Positions 44,801 through 54,964 of a stretch of 64,000 nucleotides of DNA are shown here, piece after piece. The notes under the pieces were generated by a model. The model did no database searches. It was not told the origin of the DNA and worked only from the letters and a program-made list of their open reading frames with translations. Source of the DNA: Pseudomonadota bacterium. Its GTDB lineage: Bacteria > Pseudomonadota > Alphaproteobacteria > Acetobacterales > Acetobacteraceae. Made by a program: the position numbers and the translations under genes. Where the stretch lies: NCBI GenBank assembly GCA_021851785.1, contig JAJZBV010000007.1, positions 1-64,000 on the forward strand, written 5' to 3'. Positions within the stretch are counted from its first letter, which is position 1; every line of letters starts with the position of its first letter.

Positions 44801-46418
44801 GGGCGGGCAGTTGCCCGGCTTCAAGGTGACGGAACTGATCGCGAAACTCCGCCATTCGACACCGGGCGTCATGCTGATCAGCCCGCCGCCGCATCACGAC
44901 ATCTATTCGATCGAGGATCTGGCGCAGCTCATCTATGATCTGAAGCAGATCAACCCCGAGGCCACGGTTTGCGTGAAGCTCGTCGCGCGAAGCGGCATCG
45001 GCACCATCGCCGCCGGCGTCGCCAAGGCCAAAGCCGATGCCATCCTGATCTCGGGTCACGCCGGCGGCACCGGGGCGAGCCCGCAAAGCTCGATCAAATA
45101 TGCCGGTCTGCCGTGGGAGATGGGGCTTTCGGAGACGCATCAGGTTCTGATGCTCAACCGTCTCCGCCATCGCGTGAAACTGCGCACCGATGGCGGCATC
45201 AAGACCGGGCGCGACGTGGTGATCGCGGCGATGCTGGGGGCGGAGGAATTCGGCATCGGCACCACATCCCTGATCGCCATGGGCTGCATCATGGTGCGGC
45301 AATGCCATTCCAACACCTGCCCGGTCGGCGTCTGCACCCAGGATGAGACTCTCCGCGCCAAGTTCGAGGGCACGGCGGAGAAGGTGATCAATCTCTTCTC
45401 CTTCATCGCCGAGGATGTGCGCGGCATTCTCGCCTCCCTTGGCGTCCGAAGCCTCGCCGAGGTGATCGGCCGCACCGACATGCTGCATCAGGTCAGCCGG
45501 GGCTCGGAGATCCTCGACGATCTCGATCTCAACCCGCTGCTGGTGCAGGCCGATCCCGGCCCCTATGCGCGCTATTGCACGGTGAGCGGGCGGAACGAGG
45601 TGCCGGAGACGCTGGATGCGCAGATGATCGCCGACGCCGCGGCGTTTTTCGAGCACGGCGAGAAGATGCAGTTGCAATACACGATCCGCAACACCCATCG
45701 CGCCGTGGGCACGAAATTCTCGTCGAAAATCGTCCGCAAGCTCGGCCGCGCGCAGTTGCAGCCCGATCACGTCACGGTCAGGCTGCGCGGCTCGGCCGGC
45801 CAATCGCTCGGGGCGTTTGCGGTGCGCGGGCTGAAGCTGGAGGTGTTCGGCGACGCCAATGATTATGTCGGCAAGGGGCTTTCGGGGGCGACGATCGTCG
45901 TCCGCCCGGCGCCGTCCTCGACATTGCACAGCCCCGACAACACCATCATCGGCAACACCGTGCTCTATGGCGCGACCGCCGGCGCCTTGTTCGCCGCGGG
46001 CCAGGCGGGCGAGCGCTTCGCTGTCCGCAATTCCGGCGCGATCGCGGTTATCGAGGGCTGCGGCGCCAATGGCTGCGAATACATGACCGGCGGCACGGTG
46101 GTCATTCTCGGCGCGGTCGGCGATAATTTCGGCGCCGGCTTCACCGGCGGCATGGCCTTCGTCCATGACCCGGCGGGATTGTTCGAAAAACGCCTCAACC
46201 CCGAGACGCTTTCCTGGCAGCGCGTCGCGACCAGCCATTGGGAGGCGACGCTGCGCGCTCTCATCTCACGCCATGTGGAGGAAACCGCGAGCCGCTACGC
46301 CGCCATGATCCTCCATGACTGGGACCGCTCGCTGCCGCATTTCTGGCAGGTGGTGCCCAAGGAATACGTGAAATACCTGCCCGAGGCGCTGACCCCGGCG
46401 ATGGCAGAGCGGGCCTGA
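41889..46418 (+). CDS. gltB: Glutamate synthase (NADPH) large subunit
   Basis: 1509 residues from MSDETATDFLAAW (GAGGAGCACGCG upstream). The class II glutaminase domain would be processed to expose Cys in EHDSCGVGLVCALDGK. The central domain and the FMN-binding synthase domain follow (GHAGGTGASPQSSIKYAGLPWEMGLSETHQVL, LRTDGGIKTGRDV). The 3Fe-4S cluster region is CIMVRQCHSNTCPVGVCTQD, and the C-terminal beta-helix domain has GNTVLYGATAGALFAAGQAGERFAVRNSGA. All parts are present. It forms the GOGAT complex with GltD. Confidence 0.98.
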   Translation: MSDETATDFLAAWAQNTARLGETYDPAQEHDSCGVGLVCALDGKKRRDVVQAGIDALRAVWHRGAVDADGKTGDGAGIHIEIPQDFFIEAVERGGDTLRYPGPIAVGQVFLPKTDLSAQEHCREIVESEILAFGYAIYGWRQVPINVGCIGEKANATRPEIEQIMIGNARNADPETFERDLFVIRRRIEKLAAQAQIPELYFCSLSARSIIYKGMFLAESLTDFYPDLLDPRFVSRFAIYHQRYSTNTFPTWRLAQPFRRLAHNGEINTLAGNVNWMKSHETRLAAGGLDPYLDDIKPVVQAGGSDTAILDNVFELLVHAGRDAPMAKALMIPASIGQDATMPKAHRDMFLYCNAVMEPWDGPAAVTATDGRWVIAGLDRNGLRPLRYTITRDHLLIVGSETGMVKLDEVEIVEKGRVGPGQTIAVDLDHARFYGDGELKDRLAARHDFGAWVKHIREIDHIVRADASEPVAFTGEALRRRQIAVGISLEDLELILHPMVEDASEAVGSMGDDTPIAVLSERYRGLHHFFRQAFSQVTNPPIDSLRETRVMSLKTRLGNLGNVLDEDASQCDLLQLESPVLSNAEFQAMATYMGASAVIVDCTFPVTDGEAGLRAALDRIRREAEEGVRAGATHVILTDEALSETRAPIPMILATGAVHTHLVRQSLRTFTSLNVRAGECHDVHYFAVLIGVGATTVNAYLAQEAIADRQRRGLFGDMSLKTAVQRYKKAVDKGLLKVMSKMGIAVISSYRGGYNFEAIGLSRALVAEFFPGMPSRISGIGLAGIARRGLDLHKTAWRGEAGTLPIGGLYKLRRRGEAHGFEAGLIHTLQTAVATDSYTTYRRYADMVRKMPPIALRDLLDFRAGPTPIAIDEVESITEIRKRLLAPGISLGALSPEAHETLSIAMNRIGARSDSGEGGEDPKRALPRPNGDNASSAIKQIASGRFGVTAEYLNNCREIEIKVAQGAKPGEGGQLPGFKVTELIAKLRHSTPGVMLISPPPHHDIYSIEDLAQLIYDLKQINPEATVCVKLVARSGIGTIAAGVAKAKADAILISGHAGGTGASPQSSIKYAGLPWEMGLSETHQVLMLNRLRHRVKLRTDGGIKTGRDVVIAAMLGAEEFGIGTTSLIAMGCIMVRQCHSNTCPVGVCTQDETLRAKFEGTAEKVINLFSFIAEDVRGILASLGVRSLAEVIGRTDMLHQVSRGSEILDDLDLNPLLVQADPGPYARYCTVSGRNEVPETLDAQMIADAAAFFEHGEKMQLQYTIRNTHRAVGTKFSSKIVRKLGRAQLQPDHVTVRLRGSAGQSLGAFAVRGLKLEVFGDANDYVGKGLSGATIVVRPAPSSTLHSPDNTIIGNTVLYGATAGALFAAGQAGERFAVRNSGAIAVIEGCGANGCEYMTGGTVVILGAVGDNFGAGFTGGMAFVHDPAGLFEKRLNPETLSWQRVATSHWEATLRALISRHVEETASRYAAMILHDWDRSLPHFWQVVPKEYVKYLPEALTPAMAERA

Positions 46419-46562
46419 GCGCCGCCGGAGGGAATGCCCGGGATTGGACAATCCCGTCATGCTTCTGTAAGGAAACCGCGCCCATTCCCGCCGATCCCGC
46501 CTTCCGGGATCCCGGCGGACGTGGGCGGGTGGACTCGTCGGAATCAAGCAAGGAAATCTCTC

Positions 46563-47825
46563 GTGCAACACGTTGTTCCGGGCGATGTCGCCTGGGTTCT
46601 GGTCAGCACTGTCCTGGTGCTGCTGATGACGGTTCCCGGCCTTGCGCTGTTTTATGCCGGCATGGTCCGCAAGAAGAACGTGCTGGCGATCATGATGCAA
46701 TCCTTCATCCTGTGCGCCGCGATGACCGTCGTCTGGATGATCATCGGCTATTCGCTCGCCTTCACGAACGGCAATGCCTGGCTCGGTGATTTCTCGCGGC
46801 TGTTCCTGACCGGGCTCGCCGAGACCTGGGACAAGCCGTTCACGCTCGGCGCCGGAACCGCCGCGGCGCAGCCGACGACCATCCCGGAATCGGTATTCCT
46901 GATGTTCCAGATGGCTTTCGCCATCATCACCCCGGCGGTGGTGACCGGAAGCTGCGCCGACCGGATGAAGTTCTCGGCGCTGCTGGTGTTTTTCACGCTT
47001 TGGTCGCTGGTGGTCTATGCCCCGCTCGCGCATTGGGTCTGGGCGCCGAACGGTTGGCTCGCGCACATGGGCGTCGCGGATTTCGCCGGCGGCACGGTGG
47101 TGGAGATCAATTGCGGCATTTCCGGCCTGGTATGCGCGCTGATGCTCGGCCGGCGCCTCGGCTATGGCCAGGAGAACATGGCCCCCTGGAATCTCAGCTA
47201 CGCCGTGATCGGCGCCGCGCTGCTCTGGGTCGGCTGGATCGGGTTCAACTCCGGCGGCGCCATGGGGGCGAACGGGCGCGCCGGCCTCGCGGTGCTGGCG
47301 ACCCAGATCTCGGCCGCCGGCGGGACGCTGAGCTGGACCTTGGTCGAATGGTTCCTGCGCGGCAAACCCTCGGTCCTCGGGGCCATTTCCGGGGCCGTCG
47401 CCGGTCTCGTGGCGATCACCCCGGCGGCCGGCTTCGTCCTCCCCGGCATTGCGCTCGGCATCGGGCTGGTCGCCGGCGTGGTGTGTTTCTGGGCCACGAC
47501 CAGCCTCAAGGCGACGCTCGGCTATGACGACAGTCTCGACGCCTTCGGCGTGCATGGCGTCGGCGGCATCATCGGCACCCTCGCCACCGGCTGGTTCGCC
47601 TTCGGGCCGCTGACCGCGACGCCGGCCACCCCGGCCGGCGCCTATATCGGCGGGCCGCATCTTCTCGGCATCCAGGCGGTCGCGGTCGCGGCGACCATCC
47701 TCTGGTGCGGCGCGGCGAGCTGGGTTTTGCTGAAAATCACCGATCTCGCGGTCGGCCTTCGGGTCACGCGCGATCAAGAACGGGAAGGTCTCGACATCGT
47801 CCTCCACGGCGAGCAGGTTTTCTGA
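46563..47825 (+). CDS. amt: Ammonium transporter
   Basis: 420 residues from the GTG at 46563, with AAGGAAATCTCTC upstream; the track's longer form adds a non-homologous stretch. Eleven membrane segments are predicted by hydrophobicity. Family signatures include PGLALFYAGMVRKKNVLAIMMQSF, the signature region DFAGGTVVEINCGISGLVCALMLG, and the pore histidines in GVHGVGGIIGTLATG and the first DFAGG-proximal segment. It lies 144 bases after gltB, so ammonium uptake and GOGAT are clustered. The PII gene glnK, a frequent amt partner, is not here. Confidence 0.96.
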   Translation: MQHVVPGDVAWVLVSTVLVLLMTVPGLALFYAGMVRKKNVLAIMMQSFILCAAMTVVWMIIGYSLAFTNGNAWLGDFSRLFLTGLAETWDKPFTLGAGTAAAQPTTIPESVFLMFQMAFAIITPAVVTGSCADRMKFSALLVFFTLWSLVVYAPLAHWVWAPNGWLAHMGVADFAGGTVVEINCGISGLVCALMLGRRLGYGQENMAPWNLSYAVIGAALLWVGWIGFNSGGAMGANGRAGLAVLATQISAAGGTLSWTLVEWFLRGKPSVLGAISGAVAGLVAITPAAGFVLPGIALGIGLVAGVVCFWATTSLKATLGYDDSLDAFGVHGVGGIIGTLATGWFAFGPLTATPATPAGAYIGGPHLLGIQAVAVAATILWCGAASWVLLKITDLAVGLRVTRDQEREGLDIVLHGEQVF

Positions 47826-47898
47826 GCCGACAGCGCCGGACTTTCGCCGCGAATCGGTATAGCATCGCGCCGGCGCATACCCGCGCCGTTGGGGGCAT

Positions 47899-50703
47899 GG
47901 ATGCGGCTGAGCTGGAACGAAATCCGCGCGCGGGCGGCGCATTTCGCCGGGGAATGGCGGGATGCCCGCTATGAAAAGGGCGAGACGCAGAGTTTCTACA
48001 ACGAGTTTTCGATATTTTCGGCATCCGCCGCCGCCGCGTGGCGAGCTTCGAGGCGCCGGTGCGCGCGCTCGGCGGGCGGCGCGGCTTCCTCGACCTGTTC
48101 TGGAAAGGAACCCTCCTCATCGAGCAGAAAAGCGCCGGCCGCGATCTCAAACCGGCCAAGGCGCAGGCGCTGGAGTATTTCTCCGGCCTGAAGGAAGACG
48201 AGCTTCCCCGCTATCTGCTGCTTTCGGATTTTCAGACCTTCGAGCTTTACGATCTCGACGAGGGCACCGAGACCCGTTTTCCTCTCGCCGACCTTCCCCG
48301 CCATGTCGAGGCCTTCGGCTTCGTCATGGGGGTGCAGACACGCAGCTTCCGCGACCAGGATCCGGCCAATCTCCGCGCCTCGGCGCTCATGCAGAAACTG
48401 CACGATGCGTTGCGCGCCTCGGGATTCGGCGGCCATCCGCTGGAATTGTTCCTGGTGCGGCTGCTGTTTTGCCTGTTCGCCGATGACACCGGGATTTTCC
48501 CCGAGCGCGGGATGTTCCAGGCTTTCCTTGCCGAGCGCACCCGCACCGACGGCGGCGATACCGGCCCCCTGCTCGGCAAGCTCTTCGAGGTGCTGAACCA
48601 GCCGGAGGATCGCCGGCAGACGACGCTCGATGCCGATCTCGCGCTCTTTCCCTATGTCAACGGCGATCTGTTCGCCGAGCGTTTGCAGCTTCCGGATTTC
48701 GATTCGGGGATGCGCGGGCTGTTGCTCGCCGCCTGCGATTTCAACTGGGATGCGATTTCGCCGGCGATTTTCGGAGCCCTTTTCCAAGGCGTGATGACGC
48801 CGGGCGAGCGCCGCGCCAAGGGTGCCCATTACACCACCGAGAAAAACATCCTGAAAGTCATCGAGCCGCTGTTTCTCGATGATCTCCACACCGAGTTTTC
48901 CCGCCTCAAGGCGCGGCGCGGAAGCGCGCGCGAGCGGATGCTGCGCGCCTTTCACGACCGCCTCGCCGCGCTCAAATTCTTCGATCCCGCCTGCGGCTGC
49001 GGCAATTTCCTGGTCATCGCCTATCGTGAATTGGGACTCTGGAAATCGCGCTTTTGCGTGAATTACTGCCACAGGATCAGCGCGTGCTCGATGTCGCCCA
49101 TCTCTCGCGGATCGATGTCGATCAGTTCTTCGGCATCGAGATCGAGGAATTTCCGGCGCGCATCGCCGAGGTCGCGCTGTGGATGATGGACCACATCATG
49201 AACACTCGGCTCTCGCTCGCCTTCGGAGAATCCTATGCGCGGATTCCGCTGCAAAAATCGCCACATATCCACAATGTCGACGCGCTGGAGATCGATTGGA
49301 ACTCTGTCCTCCCGGCGGAAACCTGCGCCTATGTGTTTGGCAATCCGCCGTTCGTCGGCGCGAAATACCAGAGCGAGACGCAACGCGCGCAGGTGCGTCG
49401 TATCGCCGCGCTCGGCGGCGCCGGCGGGACGCTCGATTACGTCGCCGCGTGGTTTTTGCAAGCGGGTGCTTACGTCGGCGACCGTCCGATCCGCATCGGC
49501 TTCGTCGCCACCAATTCGCTGACCCAGGGCGAGCAGGTCGGCCAGTTCTGGCCGATCGTGTTCGACAAATTCCATCTCGAACTCGCCTTCGCCCATCGCA
49601 CCTTCGCCTGGGGGTCGGACGCGCCGGGGATGGCGCATGTGCATGTGGTGATCATCGGGCTGGCGCCGCGCGGGCGAGAGCCGGCGGAAAAACGCCTGTT
49701 CTCCTATGCCGACATCAAAGGCGAGCCGAGCTGCTCCCGCCACGCAGCACTTTCGCCCTATCTGATCGATGCCTCCAGTCTCACCGACCGGCATCTGGTG
49801 GTGCGGAAAGTGAGTAAGCCGCTCAGCGGTGCGCCAAGGCTCATAAGCGGAACGCAGCCGATCGATGATGGGAGCTATATTTTTAATGAAGAAGAACGTG
49901 CGGATTTCCTACGCCAAGAGCCCGAAGCGGATGCCTTCCTTCACCCTTTCATTGGCACAGACGAATTTCTCTACGATATCAAGCGCTGGATTTTGAACCT
50001 CGAAAGCGCAACTCCAAACCAACTTGCCAGAATGCCGCATATCAAAACGCGGATGCGGGCAGTTCGTCAATATAGACACAAAAGCAAACGCAATAGCACA
50101 CTCGAAATTGCGGATTATCCTGAACGTTACAATGTATGTGTCATTCCCGACCGCCCTTTTCTGGTGATCCCCGAAGTCAGCTCCGAGCGGCGGGATTACA
50201 TCCCGATCGGCTGGCTGCAACCGCCGGTCATCCCGAGCAACCTCGTTCGCGTGATGCTCGATGCGACGCTCTGGCATTTCGGCATCCTGACCTCGGCGAT
50301 GCACATGGCCTGGACGCGCCAGATCGGCGGACGGTTGAAGAGCGATTATCGCTATTCGATCGGCCTGGTTTACAATACTTTTCCCTGGCCGGAGGCAAAG
50401 GCGGCCGAGCGCCGGCGGATCGAGGCGCTGGCGCAAGCAGTACTCGAGGCGCGGGCAAAATTTCCCGGCGCGACGCTGGCCGCGCTTTACGATCCCGATC
50501 TGATGAAACCCGCCCTCCGCCGCGCCCATGCGGCGCTCGACCGCGCGGTGGACCGGCTCTATCGCCCCGCCCCGTTCGCGTCCGAGCGCGAGCGCGTCGA
50601 ACATCTGTTCGCGCTTTATGAACGCCAAAGCGCGCCGGCGCTGGCCGCGATGCAGCCCGCCCCCAAACCCACCCCGAAGCGGCGCAAACCCCGCCCCGTC
50701 TAG
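47899..50703 (+). pseudogene. MmeI-like fused restriction-methyltransferase, broken by two frameshifts
   Basis: Three track ORFs join into one protein of about 935 residues. Part 1, MRLSWNEIRARAAHFAGEWRDARYEKGETQSFYNEF, is followed after a missing base near 48006 by FDIFGIRRRRVASFEAPVRALGGRRGFLDLFWKGTLLIEQKSAGRDL, containing a D-(n)-ExK nuclease motif. Part 2 carries SAM motif FFDPACGCGNFLVIAYREL; after a second missing base near 49033 part 3 continues TLEIALLRELLPQ...FGIEIEEFPARIAEVALWMMDH with the NPPF motif (YVFGNPPFVGAKYQ) and the target-recognition region. Order and length fit type IIL MmeI-family enzymes, which cut and methylate in one chain. It is inactive if the frameshifts are real. 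Confidence 0.8.
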
Positions 50704-50710
50704 CGCCTCT

Positions 50711-53047
50711 TCACGCCGCCTGCATGGCCGCGAGGAAGCTCTCCACCTCCTCGCGGAGCGTGCCGGATTGCTGCGCGAGGTCGTCGGCGGCGGCCAGCAC
50801 CTCGGCCGAGCGGGCGCGGGTTTCGCCGACCGCGCCGCTGACCTCGGCGATGTTCTCCGTCACCTCCCCGGTGCCGCGCGCCGCCTGCTGCACGGCGCGG
50901 GCGATTTCCTGCGTCGTCGCCCCCTGCTCCTCGACCGCGGCGGCGATGGCGGCGGCGATTTCGTCGAGCCGCTGGATGGTGCCGCTCACCGCGCGGAGGG
51001 TGGTGACGGCGGCCTTGGTCTCGTCCTGCATGGTCGCGATCTGGGTGGAGATTTCCTCCGTCGCGCGGGCGGTTTGGCTCGCGAGCGATTTCACCTCGTT
51101 CGCGACAACCGCGAAGCCGCGCCCGGCCTCGCCCGCCCGCGCCGCCTCGATGGTGGCGTTGAGGGCGAGCAGATTGGTGTGGGCGGCGATATCGCCGATC
51201 AGCCGGACGACGCCGCCGATGCGGCTCGCCTGATCGTTGAGGCTGACGACGCAGCGATCGGTCGCCTCCGCCTTGCTCACCGCGTCGGAGGCGATGCGCG
51301 CGCTCTCGGCGACGCTGCGGCTGATTTCGCTGACCGAGGCGGCCATCTGCTCGGCGCTCGCGGCCACCGCCTGGACGTTGCCGGCGGCCTCGCGCGAGGC
51401 GCTGGCGACCGCTTCCGCCCGCGCCCCGGTATCGGCGGCGAGGCCGGCCAAGCCATTGGCCGCGCCCCGCATCTCGCCGGCCGAGCGGCCGAATGCCGCC
51501 GCGATCTCGCCGACCGAATTCTTGAACCGCTCGGCGAGCCGCGCCTCGCGCGTCACCGGGACGATGGTCAGCATCGGGCCGTAGAAGCGGCCATCGGCGC
51601 TCGTCAACGCCGAGGCCTGGATATCCAGCGTCTCGCCGCCGATCGCGACGCGCTCGCGATAGGGGAGCGACGCGGCGCCGCCGGTGAGCGCCGTCTCCAG
51701 CCCCGGCGTCCGGGCGAAACGCGCGAGGCTCTGCCCGGCGAGAGCGTCGGCGCGGAGATCGAGGAGAGCGGCGATCGGCGCCAGAACGTCGCGCGTCGCC
51801 GGGCTCGCGTACGAAATCGCGAGCTTATGGGCGGCGTCGGCGACGAGAACGCAAAGCGGCAACTGGTCGAGGGTCTGGCGCTGGAGAAACGCCTGTTCGG
51901 CGGTCTGGCGCAGCCGCTCCAGCGCCGCCGCCATGCGGCCGATCTCATCCCGCCTTCCGGCGAAGCCGATTTCCATGCCGGTATCGCCCTCGGCGAGGCG
52001 GGCGAGCATCGCGGTCATGGCGCGGATCGGCCGGGCGATGGCGCGCGCGGTCAGCGTCGAGGTCACGATCAGAATCGCGGTGATGCCGAGCGCGAGGCCG
52101 ACCAGCGTCCGCCGCAGCCCCGCCCCGGCCCGCCCCGCCTCCGCCCGCGCCGCCTCCGCCTGGCGCGTCACCAGCGCATCGGCGGCATCGAGGCTCGCGC
52201 GCGCCGCGGCGCTGCTGGCGGCGAGATCATGGGCGAGGAATTGCTGCGCGCTCGCGGTGCCGGCGACGAGGTCGGCGCTGGCGGCGAGAATGGCGTTGCC
52301 GCTCTGCTCCATGGCGGCGAAGGCGGCGGCGGCGTCCTTGGCGACGCCCTCGTCATGCGCCGCGTGCAGCAGCGCGTCCGCGATCTTGGTGTTGAGCTGC
52401 ATCGATTTCGCCGCCGCCTCGTCGCCGGTGTTCATGTTGAGGAGGGCGGCGTTGCCGGCATCGATCACCGCGCGTTGATAGCGCGTGAGCCGCGCCTTGT
52501 TGCGGTCGGCGGCTTCCGGCGACATGTCCTCGAGATGCATCCGGTCCAGCGTCACCGAGACCAGTTGGTTGATCGCCGCGAGCTGCGGCAGCAGACCCTG
52601 TTCGCGGCGGCCGAGCAGCGCCTCGCGGGCGGCCAGCGCATGGCCGATGGCGGCGGCCTCGGCGGTGTTGTCGGCGCTCGCGCGGGTGAAGGCGGCGATA
52701 TCGGCTTGGGTCGCGGTCGCGGCGGCGCCGTGGCCGCGCCCGCCGGCGAGGCCGCCCGTGGCGAGGCCATCGGCGAGCGCGGTCAGCTCGGCCTTGGCGG
52801 CGGCGATCTGCGGCGCGGTCTGGAGCAGGGCGATGCGCGCGGCGAGCGCGTCGAGATCATGGCGGCGCTGGCCGGCCATGTCGATCACCGCCTTGGCGGC
52901 GACGGCGCCCGACGCCTCGGCATCCAGCCGCTCGAGCCGGGCGAGGCCGGAGAACATGGAGACCGCGAGACCGCCGAGCAAGAGCAGCGCGCAGGCCGCC
53001 GAAAGCGCCAGTTTCCGGCTGATCGAAAGATTCCGCAAAGTCAGCAT
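50711..53047 (-). CDS. Methyl-accepting chemotaxis protein
   Basis: 778 residues from [13 protein letters not shown] (a GTG at 53068 is possible). Membrane helices lie at about 13-35 ([22 protein letters not shown]) and 315-340 ([19 protein letters not shown]), with a helical sensor region between. A HAMP domain ([23 protein letters not shown]), a PAS-like segment ([30 protein letters not shown]) and the signalling domain follow. The hairpin tip reads [42 protein letters not shown]. No CheW/CheA genes are near. The insertion of a PAS-like domain between HAMP and signalling parts is uncommon but known. Confidence 0.93.
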   Translation of the reverse strand: MLTLRNLSISRKLALSAACALLLLGGLAVSMFSGLARLERLDAEASGAVAAKAVIDMAGQRRHDLDALAARIALLQTAPQIAAAKAELTALADGLATGGLAGGRGHGAAATATQADIAAFTRASADNTAEAAAIGHALAAREALLGRREQGLLPQLAAINQLVSVTLDRMHLEDMSPEAADRNKARLTRYQRAVIDAGNAALLNMNTGDEAAAKSMQLNTKIADALLHAAHDEGVAKDAAAAFAAMEQSGNAILAASADLVAGTASAQQFLAHDLAASSAAARASLDAADALVTRQAEAARAEAGRAGAGLRRTLVGLALGITAILIVTSTLTARAIARPIRAMTAMLARLAEGDTGMEIGFAGRRDEIGRMAAALERLRQTAEQAFLQRQTLDQLPLCVLVADAAHKLAISYASPATRDVLAPIAALLDLRADALAGQSLARFARTPGLETALTGGAASLPYRERVAIGGETLDIQASALTSADGRFYGPMLTIVPVTREARLAERFKNSVGEIAAAFGRSAGEMRGAANGLAGLAADTGARAEAVASASREAAGNVQAVAASAEQMAASVSEISRSVAESARIASDAVSKAEATDRCVVSLNDQASRIGGVVRLIGDIAAHTNLLALNATIEAARAGEAGRGFAVVANEVKSLASQTARATEEISTQIATMQDETKAAVTTLRAVSGTIQRLDEIAAAIAAAVEEQGATTQEIARAVQQAARGTGEVTENIAEVSGAVGETRARSAEVLAAADDLAQQSGTLREEVESFLAAMQAA

Positions 53048-53158
53048 CGCCCAAACCACCCCTTCCACACCTCACCGGCGGGGATTAAGCCATTCACCGC
53101 TTAAACAAGCGTGAACGCGGAGTTGGCGCGGCGGGCGCGGGGTGCCATAAAACCATCG

Positions 53159-53827
53159 ATGCGCACGCTCCATCACCATCCCGTCTGCCCCTATTCGCGC
53201 AAGATCCGCCTTCTGCTCGCCGAAAAGCGACTCGGTTTCGAGGTCAGGCTGGAAAAGCCGTGGGAGCGGCGCGAGGCCTATCTCGCCCTCAATCCCGCCG
53301 GCCTGGTGCCGACGCTGATCGAGGATAACGGCCTGGTCGTGCCCGATTCGGCGGTGATCGCGGAATATCTCGACGAGGCCTATCCCGACACCTCGCTGAT
53401 GGGCCGGACGCTGGCCGAGCGCGTCGAGGTGCGGCGCCTGGTCGCCTGGTTCGATGGCCGCTTCGCCCAGGATGTCACGCGCAACCTGCTCGAGGAAAAG
53501 CTGATGAAGCGCCTCGCCGGGCGCGGCCATCCCGATTCGGGCCTGCTCCGCCTCGGCTATGCCGGTTTGCGCGAGCATCTGCGCTATCTCGGCTGGCTCG
53601 CCGAGACGCGGAAATTCCTCGCCGGCGGCACCATCTCGCTCGCCGATTTCGCCGCCGCCGCCCATCTCTCGGCGCTCGATTTCGCCGGCGAGGTGGATTG
53701 GAGCCTCTCCGCGGCGGCGCGCGAATGGTATGCGCGGATGAAAAGCCGGCCGAGCTTCCGCGCCCTGCTCGCCGACCGCCTCCCCGGCGTCACGCCACCG
53801 GCGCATTACGCCGATCTCGATTTCTAG
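53159..53827 (+). CDS. fzlA: GST-like FtsZ-localised protein FzlA
   Basis: 222 residues from the ATG at 53159. The thioredoxin-like half MRTLHHHPVCPYSRKIRLLLAEKRLGFEVRLEKPWERREAYLALNPAGLVPTLIEDNGLVVPDSAVIAEYL and the helical half RRLVAWFDGRFAQDVTRNLLEEKLMKRLAGRGHPDSGLLR...WLAETRKFLAGGTISLADFAAAAHLSALDF strongly resemble Caulobacter FzlA as I recall it. FzlA binds FtsZ filaments and is needed for constriction, without glutathione transferase activity. Ordinary GST is the fallback. It is 18 bases upstream of the FMN oxidase gene. Confidence 0.82.
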   Translation: MRTLHHHPVCPYSRKIRLLLAEKRLGFEVRLEKPWERREAYLALNPAGLVPTLIEDNGLVVPDSAVIAEYLDEAYPDTSLMGRTLAERVEVRRLVAWFDGRFAQDVTRNLLEEKLMKRLAGRGHPDSGLLRLGYAGLREHLRYLGWLAETRKFLAGGTISLADFAAAAHLSALDFAGEVDWSLSAAAREWYARMKSRPSFRALLADRLPGVTPPAHYADLDF

Positions 53828-53845
53828 CCAGAAGGCAAACCTGCC

Positions 53846-54964
53846 ATGAGCAAAAAAACCAAGGAAACGCCCGAGACGCTCGCTGAACGCTTCCAGGCGC
53901 TGCACGAATTCATCCCCGCCGCCGAGCGCGCTCTGTCGCGCGAGATCTGGGGCTATCTGATCGGCGGCGCCGAGACCGAGACCACGGTTGCGCGGAACCG
54001 CGCCGCGCTCGATGCGCTGGCGCTCCGCCCGCGCGTCTTGCGCGATGTCAGCGCGGTGAGCGCGGCGGCGACGTTTCTCGGCCATCATCTCCGTCTCCCG
54101 GTCGCCCTCGCCCCGGTCGGCTCGCTCGAATCCTTCCACCAGGAGGCCGGCGCCGCCGTCGCCCGCGCCGCCTCCCGCTTCGGCGTGCCGTTCCTGCTCA
54201 GTTCGGTCTCGAAGCCGAGCCTGGAGGAGGCGGCAAAGGCGGCCGGGGCGGGCCCGCGGATTTTCCAGCTCTATGTCCGCGGCGACGGAGCTTGGGTCGA
54301 TGACCACGTCGCCCGCGCCGTCGATGCCGGCTATGATGCGTTCTGCCTCACCGTCGATACCGCCCATTACAGCCGCCGCGAGCGCGACATCGCCAACCGC
54401 TTCGTCAAGCCCTGGCGCGCCAACCCCGACCACGCCGCGATGGCCTTCCAGGCGGCGCTCAACTGGGACGATGTCCGGCGCTTCAAGGACCGTCACGCCA
54501 TCCCGCTGATCCTCAAGGGCATCGCGACGGCCGAGGACGCGGCGCTGGCCGCCGAACTCGGGGCCGAGTTCATCTATGTCTCCAACCATGGCGGGCGCCA
54601 GCTCGATTTCGGGCTCGGGGCCATCGCCATGCTGCCGGAGATCGCCGCGGCGGTGCGCGGGCGGGCGCGGATCATCGTCGATGGCGGGTTTTCGCGCGGC
54701 ACCGATATCGTCAAGGCGATCGCCCTCGGCGCCGATCTGGTCGGGCTCGGGCGGCTCTATCTCTACGGCCTCGCGGCGGCGGGGGCGGCGGGGATCGGGC
54801 GGGTGCTGGAATTGCTGGAGGACGAAATGCGGGTGGCGCTCGGCCTGCTCGGGGCGCCCGACCTCGCCTGCCTCCATCCCGGCTTCGTCACCGCCGCCCC
54901 GGCGATGGTCGCGCCACACGTCCACAGCGCCTTTCCGCTCCGCGATTTCAGGCCCGGGCGATGA
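53846..54964 (+). CDS. FMN-dependent alpha-hydroxyacid oxidase/dehydrogenase
   Basis: 372 residues, TIM-barrel of the LldD/glycolate-oxidase family. FMN and substrate contacts include LALAPVGSLESFHQEAG, QLYVRGD, LTVDTAHYSRRERD, and LILKGIATAEDAALAAELGAEFIYVSNHGGRQLD, where the HGGRQLD His is the catalytic base. VDGGFSRGTDIVKAIALGADLVGLGR binds phosphate. The activity is probably oxidation of an (S)-2-hydroxyacid such as lactate or glycolate; the exact substrate is open. ATG overlap with the next gene indicates coupling. Confidence 0.9.
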   Translation: MSKKTKETPETLAERFQALHEFIPAAERALSREIWGYLIGGAETETTVARNRAALDALALRPRVLRDVSAVSAAATFLGHHLRLPVALAPVGSLESFHQEAGAAVARAASRFGVPFLLSSVSKPSLEEAAKAAGAGPRIFQLYVRGDGAWVDDHVARAVDAGYDAFCLTVDTAHYSRRERDIANRFVKPWRANPDHAAMAFQAALNWDDVRRFKDRHAIPLILKGIATAEDAALAAELGAEFIYVSNHGGRQLDFGLGAIAMLPEIAAAVRGRARIIVDGGFSRGTDIVKAIALGADLVGLGRLYLYGLAAAGAAGIGRVLELLEDEMRVALGLLGAPDLACLHPGFVTAAPAMVAPHVHSAFPLRDFRPGR

